Source of the DNA: Candidatus Uhrbacteria bacterium
GTDB lineage: Bacteria; Patescibacteriota; Patescibacteriia; UBA9934; UBA9568
Direction of reading: 5' to 3'
Assembly: GCA_003497135.1 (NCBI GenBank)
Contig: DNKR01000042.1
Span: 33,097 to 43,107, forward strand
Length of the DNA stretch: 10,011 bases
Shown here in pieces: positions 6,150 through 10,011 of this stretch. Each line of letters starts with the position of its first letter. Positions within the stretch are counted from its first letter, which is position 1. The translations under genes were made by a program, and so were the position numbers. The notes below the pieces were generated by a model, which worked only from the letters and a program-made list of their open reading frames with translations, had not been told where the DNA came from and did no database searches.

Positions 6150-7836
6150 TCAATCGCAATCAATTGAAGACCTAATGAAAACAGGAGCGCCAAAAGAAAA
6201 ATTTGACGAAAAGATGATTGAAATCCGCATTAAAGAACGGGAGCGCGAAGCGGAAACCGATGCAGCGAGGATCGGAGTCAACTATGTAAACCTGAAAGGA
6301 TTTCCAATCAGTCCTGACTCATTGCGCCTTTTGCCAAAAGAGCGCGCGCAAGATCTAAAAGCGATTCCGTTTCTCTACACCGGCCCTGAACTAAGATTAG
6401 GCGCGCTTAATCCAGAAGACCAACGCGTAAAAGATCTGCTTTTTGAGCTTGGCGAACGAAACAAAACGCACGCAGAGCTATATAAAATATCGCAAGAAAG
6501 TTTTGATCAGGCAATGAAACTGTACGAAACTCTGCCAAAAGTTTCTGTTATTGTAAGGGGTGTGGAAATAACAGCAGAAGAGCTTGGCAGATTCAGAAAA
6601 AACATCAAAGGATTTTCTGACATACAAACGCAGATCAAAAACGCGACAGTAACCGATCTGGTTGCGGTAATTCTGGCCGCTGCTATTGAAGCAGACGCAT
6701 CAGATGTTCACATAGAAGCAGAGGAATCCGGCGTTGTGTTTAGATTGCGCATTGACGGCGTTCTCCAAGATGTTGCAAGAATAGAAAGCGAAAAATGGAA
6801 AAATTTAATTTCGCGCATTAAACTAGTGTCAGGACTTAAAATAAACATTACTGATCGTCCGCAAGACGGGCGTTACACAATTCACATTGACGAAGAAGCT
6901 GTTGATGTTCGCGTTTCAACTCTGCCGACTAATTACGGCGAATCGGTTGTTATGCGCTTGCTTCGCCCAAGCTCAATTCAGCTTGGAATGGATAAGCTTG
7001 GAATTAGGCCGGCTGCTGCAAAAAAACTTGAGCGCGAAATTATTAAACCGCATGGAATGATTGTTGTAACAGGCCCGACAGGAAGCGGAAAAACAACAAC
7101 CCTTTACAGCATTTTGCAGGCCTTAAACAAGCCGGATGTAAAAATAATAACTTTGGAAGATCCGATTGAATACAAGCTTCAAGGAATTAACCAAAGCCAG
7201 ATTGATCCTTCAAAAGAATTCACTTTTGCGCGAGGATTGCGCTCTGTTTTGAGGCAAGATCCTGACATTGTAATGGTCGGCGAAATCCGCGATCTGGAAA
7301 CAGCGGAAACAGCAATCCAGGCAGCGCTCACAGGACACATAATGCTTTCAACAATACACACAAACGATGCGGCCGGAGCAGTGCCAAGATTTCTTTCCAT
7401 TGGAGTTAAGCCGTTTTTGCTCTCGCCTTCCTTAAACGCGATTGTCGGACAGCGCCTTGTACGCAAAATTCACGAGGATTGCAAGCAAGAATATGCGCCT
7501 GATGGCGAAACCCTAAAACGCGTTTCTGATATTCTCGCTTCAATTCCAAGCAATGCAGGCGAGGCGGCTGTTGACACAGCAAAACTTAAATTCTACAAAG
7601 GCGCAGGATGCGACAAATGCAATATGACAGGATACAAAGGCAGAATCGGCATTTACGAAATACTTCTTATGGACGATTCAGTTGGCGCGCTTATACAAAA
7701 AGGCAATGTTGGCGAAAACGAAATGCGCGCTGCCGCAAAAGAGCAAGGCATGGCAACAATGGCGCAAGATGGTTTGCTAAAAGCTATTGAAGGCATCACT
7801 TCTATTGAAGAGGTGTTCAGAGTTATTACAGAATAG
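6136..7836 (+). CDS. pilB: Type IV pilus assembly ATPase, PilB/GspE family
   Basis: PilB is the cytoplasmic hexameric ATPase that powers pilin polymerisation in type IV pili; GspE is its type II secretion relative. The 566-aa product has an N-terminal GspE/MshE-like domain (about 45-110), a linker and N2 domain (about 160-290), and a C-terminal ATPase. Motifs are Walker A GPTGSGKT (313-320), Asp box EDPIE (341-345), Walker B DPDIVMVGEIRD (375-386) and His box TGHIMLSTIHTND (399-411). The zinc-binding region between the ATPase motifs and the C-terminus has C492-x2-C495 in GCDKCNMTGYKGR, but the first pair is H446-x2-C449 instead of Cys-x2-Cys. Presence of this region favours PilB/GspE over the retraction ATPase PilT, which lacks it. 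The start overlaps the preceding gene by 14 nt, implying translational coupling. No pilT, pilC or pilin genes follow in this window. Confidence 0.92.
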   Translation: MSNNNQSQSIEDLMKTGAPKEKFDEKMIEIRIKEREREAETDAARIGVNYVNLKGFPISPDSLRLLPKERAQDLKAIPFLYTGPELRLGALNPEDQRVKDLLFELGERNKTHAELYKISQESFDQAMKLYETLPKVSVIVRGVEITAEELGRFRKNIKGFSDIQTQIKNATVTDLVAVILAAAIEADASDVHIEAEESGVVFRLRIDGVLQDVARIESEKWKNLISRIKLVSGLKINITDRPQDGRYTIHIDEEAVDVRVSTLPTNYGESVVMRLLRPSSIQLGMDKLGIRPAAAKKLEREIIKPHGMIVVTGPTGSGKTTTLYSILQALNKPDVKIITLEDPIEYKLQGINQSQIDPSKEFTFARGLRSVLRQDPDIVMVGEIRDLETAETAIQAALTGHIMLSTIHTNDAAGAVPRFLSIGVKPFLLSPSLNAIVGQRLVRKIHEDCKQEYAPDGETLKRVSDILASIPSNAGEAAVDTAKLKFYKGAGCDKCNMTGYKGRIGIYEILLMDDSVGALIQKGNVGENEMRAAAKEQGMATMAQDGLLKAIEGITSIEEVFRVITE

Positions 7837-7843
7837 AAAATTT

Positions 7844-7871
7844 AAAACACAGCGGAAGCCCGCTGTGTTTT
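7844..7871. terminator. Bidirectional intrinsic terminator between convergent operons
   Basis: A perfect 12-bp stem (7844-7855 with 7860-7871), core CACAGCGG/CCGCTGTG, encloses the loop AAGC. On the plus strand it runs into TTTTTATTT, and on the minus strand the stem ends in TTTT followed by AAATTTT. It lies 7 nt after the pilB stop and 8 nt after the VKOR-gene stop on the other strand, so it can end both operons. The plus-strand T-tract is the better one. Confidence 0.85.
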
Positions 7872-7879
7872 TATTTGGT

Positions 7880-8410
7880 TTATGATAATTCATTTTGACT
7901 TGTTTGATCAGCGGTAAATTCTGTTGCGTTTTTTTCTCGCAATAAAACCAATCGACCAAGCACGAACAGAGTTGTTGAAGTGAACGCTGAAAACAAACAA
8001 TAAAGGCAGTACGCGCGAAGAACGAACACTTGAATTGAAACAAAATACGCAGAAGCAGCAAGCCCTATCCATGTTGCGTGCGCTGCAGCGCGCAATGCGG
8101 AATCAGAACCTCGATCAGCATAAATCGCAATACAAACAAGAATTAACAAATAATAAAGCGCGCCAAAAAGCGCAACAGGGACGCCGAACACAGCCGAATA
8201 TATGCTGGTTGTAACAAGTTCACAGCCGTTAAACAACGTACAGCCAACAGGATCTCCTGAAAAAAATTTTACAGTAAGATAAGTTGCGTCTGAAAATCCG
8301 ACAAGCGCTGCCAAAGCAATACAGAGCGCGATTATTTTATTGCGCTTCTGCGTCTGATTTTGATTCTGCGAGTTTAAGTTCTTGTTCAATGATATTTCTG
8401 AATGCGTCAT
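7880..8410 (-). CDS. VKOR-family membrane disulfide oxidoreductase
   Basis: Bacterial VKOR homologues take electrons from DsbA-like proteins and pass them to quinone, replacing DsbB. The 176-aa product has about four or five membrane helices (near 26-48, 73-96, 109-130, 137-156). It shows both cysteine pairs expected of the family: C57 and C63 in the extracytoplasmic loop (VGCTLFNGCELV) and the CLYC motif at 135-138. Between them is the family segment SIYSAVFGVPVALFGALYY at 69-87, including the conserved Ser. It is the last gene of the operon, after two DsbA-like genes, which supports the pairing. The ATG at 8410 lies 74 nt inside the preceding gene, with AGAGG only 2 nt before it. No later ATG precedes the first helix, so this start is preferred; TTG at codon 8 is possible. 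The N-terminal 25 residues are Asn/Gln-rich, perhaps because that DNA is read in two frames. Confidence 0.9.
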   Translation of the reverse strand: MTHSEISLNKNLNSQNQNQTQKRNKIIALCIALAALVGFSDATYLTVKFFSGDPVGCTLFNGCELVTTSIYSAVFGVPVALFGALYYLLILVCIAIYADRGSDSALRAAAHATWIGLAASAYFVSIQVFVLRAYCLYCLFSAFTSTTLFVLGRLVLLREKNATEFTADQTSQNELS

Positions 8411-9119
8411 ATCCTCTTGGATTGGTAATCTTCACGCCATTTAAGAAGAATGTCGGCGTTGACATTGGAATGCCAAAACTTTTATAAGAATCAACATCCT
8501 GCTCTACCGCATCTTTTGCCTGCTTTGATGTTAAATCAGATTTAAAGCGCTCGCTGTCAAGACCGATTTCTTCCGCGTATCTGATAAAAGTATCTTTTGG
8601 GTCCCGTTCGCTTGCCCATGATTGCTGATTTTCAAACAGCTTGTCATGCATTTCCCAAAACTTTCCCTGCAACCCGGCCGCTTCTGCGGCTTGTGCGGAA
8701 ATAGTTCCGTTTGCGTGCGTTGGAAGAGGTAAATTTCTGTACGCGACTCTGACATCTTGAGAATATTCGTCGCTTAAGCGCGCAATTATCGAATAATAGC
8801 TCAAACATGCGGGGCATTGAAAATCAGAATACTCTATAAGCTCGACCTTAGCGTCAACAGAGCCCTTTGTCCAGTCCTGCTCTTGTATTGAAGTAAATAC
8901 GATTTCTTCGCCCGGAAGAAATTCATCGCTGTTTTTGTTTTTAGCGTTAATTATCAGGCCGGCTATTATTCCAACAACAACCACAGCCATTGCGCCCCAA
9001 ATAATCAAGCTTCTTATGAATTTTCTGCTTCCTGCCTTGGCTCTTGCTTGCGCCTTCAATTGCCTGCGAAGTTCTCTGCGCTCTTTTTTTGTAAGACCAT
9101 GTTCATTCTGCTCTTCCAT
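8337..9119 (-). CDS. Membrane-anchored DsbA-like thiol oxidase, CPAC active site
   Basis: This 260-aa protein belongs to the DsbA-like thioredoxin-fold group (Thioredoxin_4 type). A basic cytoplasmic head of about 33 residues rich in Lys and Arg precedes one membrane helix (about 35-57), so the rest faces outward as an anchored domain. The active site is C102-P-A-C105 in EYSDFQCPACLSYY, and the cis-proline loop is STPTFFLNG with P222. There are no other cysteines. By family knowledge it introduces disulfides into exported proteins. It starts 12 nt after the CPYC paralogue and overlaps the VKOR gene by 74 nt, so the three should be co-expressed. The ATG at 9119 follows closely on the 10-bp palindrome TAATCGATTA and lacks a clear Shine-Dalgarno. 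An isomerase or reductase role cannot be excluded from the sequence, but the VKOR partner favours oxidation. Confidence 0.9.
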   Translation of the reverse strand: MEEQNEHGLTKKERRELRRQLKAQARAKAGSRKFIRSLIIWGAMAVVVVGIIAGLIINAKNKNSDEFLPGEEIVFTSIQEQDWTKGSVDAKVELIEYSDFQCPACLSYYSIIARLSDEYSQDVRVAYRNLPLPTHANGTISAQAAEAAGLQGKFWEMHDKLFENQQSWASERDPKDTFIRYAEEIGLDSERFKSDLTSKQAKDAVEQDVDSYKSFGIPMSTPTFFLNGVKITNPRGYDAFRNIIEQELKLAESKSDAEAQ

Positions 9120-9131
9120 ATAATCGATTAA

Positions 9132-9896
9132 CTATCCGTTCAAAATTGATTCAATAATGGACTTCCACATTTCGTATGGCTGCGCGCCTTCAACCGCTTG
9201 TCCGTTTACAAACGATCCTGGCGTTCCTGATACGCCGGCTTGCACGCCCATTTGATAATCAGCATTGATTTTGTCACCATACTTATTGCTTTCTATACAG
9301 CTTGTAAAATTCGCTTCATTTACCCCGAGTTTTTTTGCCTCGCTCAAATACAGATCGCTTGAAAGCAGCGTCTGATTTTCGTACAGCGCGCTCAAATAAT
9401 CAAAGTACCCGCTGTCTCCAAGCTGTTCGCCAACGCATTCGGTCGCAAGCGCCGCAGGCAATGCCTCTTGGTGGAAGCTCAAAGGAAAGTGCTTAAACAC
9501 CCATCGCACATCGTTTGGATATTCTTCTGCGATTTTAACAAGATCAGGGTGCAATCGCTTGCAGTACGGACATTGGATGTCGGAAAATTCAATTATAGTT
9601 ACTTTTGCGTCATCAGGGCCAAGCGCGTAATCGCCTTCTGTAACTGTTGGAGGAATTGTCGCGACTTCTGGCAGCTGCTGATCATTTGTTGGAACAGAAT
9701 CGTCTACGACCTCATCTGCCTTTTTTGAAATGTCAAAATTAAACCAGCTCTCTCCACCTCCTGTTACCATGCTTAGCAAAACGAAAAAACCAATAACGAA
9801 AAACGCAATAACTCCTGTTGCAAGACCTAACCAATAGCATGTCTGGCCTGAAAGCGAATCAAAAACGCTTTTATTCTTTGGAGACAGTTCTGACAT
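9132..9896 (-). CDS. Membrane-anchored DsbA-like thiol oxidase, CPYC active site
   Basis: This is the first gene of the disulfide operon and encodes a 254-aa thioredoxin-fold protein of the DsbA-like Thioredoxin_4 type. A short head is followed by one membrane helix (about 22-44), a linker rich in acidic residues and proline (about 55-90), then the catalytic domain. The active site is C109-P-Y-C112 in EFSDIQCPYCKRLHP, and the cis-proline loop is SGTPGSFVNG with P226. Two further cysteines, C154 and C200, lie in the inserted helical region and could form a structural disulfide; C20 is near the inner end of the membrane helix. It differs from the downstream CPAC paralogue in active site, cis-Pro neighbours and extra cysteines, so the two probably have different clients or redox potentials (inference). 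The start is ATG 9896, about 30 nt downstream of the predicted transcription start. Confidence 0.92.
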   Translation of the reverse strand: MSELSPKNKSVFDSLSGQTCYWLGLATGVIAFFVIGFFVLLSMVTGGGESWFNFDISKKADEVVDDSVPTNDQQLPEVATIPPTVTEGDYALGPDDAKVTIIEFSDIQCPYCKRLHPDLVKIAEEYPNDVRWVFKHFPLSFHQEALPAALATECVGEQLGDSGYFDYLSALYENQTLLSSDLYLSEAKKLGVNEANFTSCIESNKYGDKINADYQMGVQAGVSGTPGSFVNGQAVEGAQPYEMWKSIIESILNG

Positions 9897-9931
9897 AGAT
9901 TAAATAATGATTTTAATTAGAAGTAACTAAT

Positions 9932-9961
9932 ATAATAGCAGATAATCAGATACAGGGTCAA
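9932..9961 (-). promoter_or_regulatory. Strong sigma70 promoter for the disulfide operon
   Basis: On the minus strand TTGACC (9956-9961) and TATTAT (9932-9937) are separated by 18 nt, each matching consensus at five of six positions. TGC (9938-9940) precedes the -10, giving an extended element. Transcription would start near 9925, giving a leader of about 29 nt. Nothing recognisable as an operator is seen nearby. The remaining sequence from 9962 to the right edge holds no gene that I can support. Confidence 0.7.
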
Positions 9962-10011
9962 TGTGGGTAAAAAGCATTCAGTCATATCGAACCCTGGGGT
10001 AGGGACGCACA

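Noticed and set aside
9121..9130. 10-bp palindrome TAATCGATTA between the two DsbA-like genes
   Set aside because: It is short and AT-rich and ends only 1 nt before an ATG. No second copy or known operator match supports it as a site.
9985..9993. tRNA-like GGTTCGATA on the minus strand near the right edge
   Set aside because: It resembles a T-loop, but the flanking bases (CAGGG before, TGACT after) cannot form the 5-bp T-stem, and no CCA end or acceptor stem is seen.
1..10011. CRISPR arrays, insertion sequences, rRNA or prophage genes
   Set aside because: I looked for regularly spaced direct repeats, terminal inverted repeats with transposase genes, rRNA-like sequence and phage proteins on both strands and found none.

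Overview
The window looks like a piece of a small-genome bacterium of the Patescibacteria (Candidate Phyla Radiation) type, probably Parcubacteria-like. This is inferred from gene content and style, not from a marker gene: short intergenic gaps, almost no Shine-Dalgarno sequences, a compact four-repeat S1 protein, a type IV pilus assembly ATPase, and a disulfide-forming set built on VKOR rather than DsbB. Nine complete genes and one partial gene fill most of the window. All nine complete genes end in TAA or TAG, and the large conserved proteins read through at normal length with the standard bacterial code.

Layout. Positions 1-1765 hold a minus-strand operon of three unrecognised genes: 227 aa, 322 aa, and the first 28 codons of a third that runs off the left edge. 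A good extended -10 promoter lies at 1796-1824. Positions 1766-2091 are a divergent intergenic region with a perfect GC-rich hairpin, a candidate plus-strand promoter and a strongly structured leader. Positions 2092-3216 encode a four-repeat S1 RNA-binding protein, followed by a hairpin terminator. Positions 3341-7836 form a tight plus-strand unit: ftsH (AAA+ membrane metalloprotease), a multi-spanning membrane protein of unknown function, and a PilB/GspE-type ATPase that overlaps it by 14 nt. A 12-bp hairpin at 7844-7871 ends this unit and also the convergent minus-strand operon.

Positions 7880-9896 are that minus-strand operon, read from the right: a membrane-anchored CPYC thioredoxin-fold oxidase, a second anchored CPAC one, and a VKOR-family membrane oxidoreductase. 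The promoter at 9932-9961 is close to consensus. By family knowledge the two DsbA-like proteins would oxidise cysteines in exported proteins and VKOR would re-oxidise them using quinone, so the operon is a self-contained disulfide-forming pathway. FtsH handles membrane-protein quality control, and PilB powers pilus assembly, whose exported parts could be disulfide clients (inference).

The items most worth a second look are the T found before all ten start codons, the structured S1 leader, the two-DsbA plus VKOR operon with a 74-nt gene overlap, the His-for-Cys change in the PilB zinc motif, and the two uncharacterised proteins at the left.
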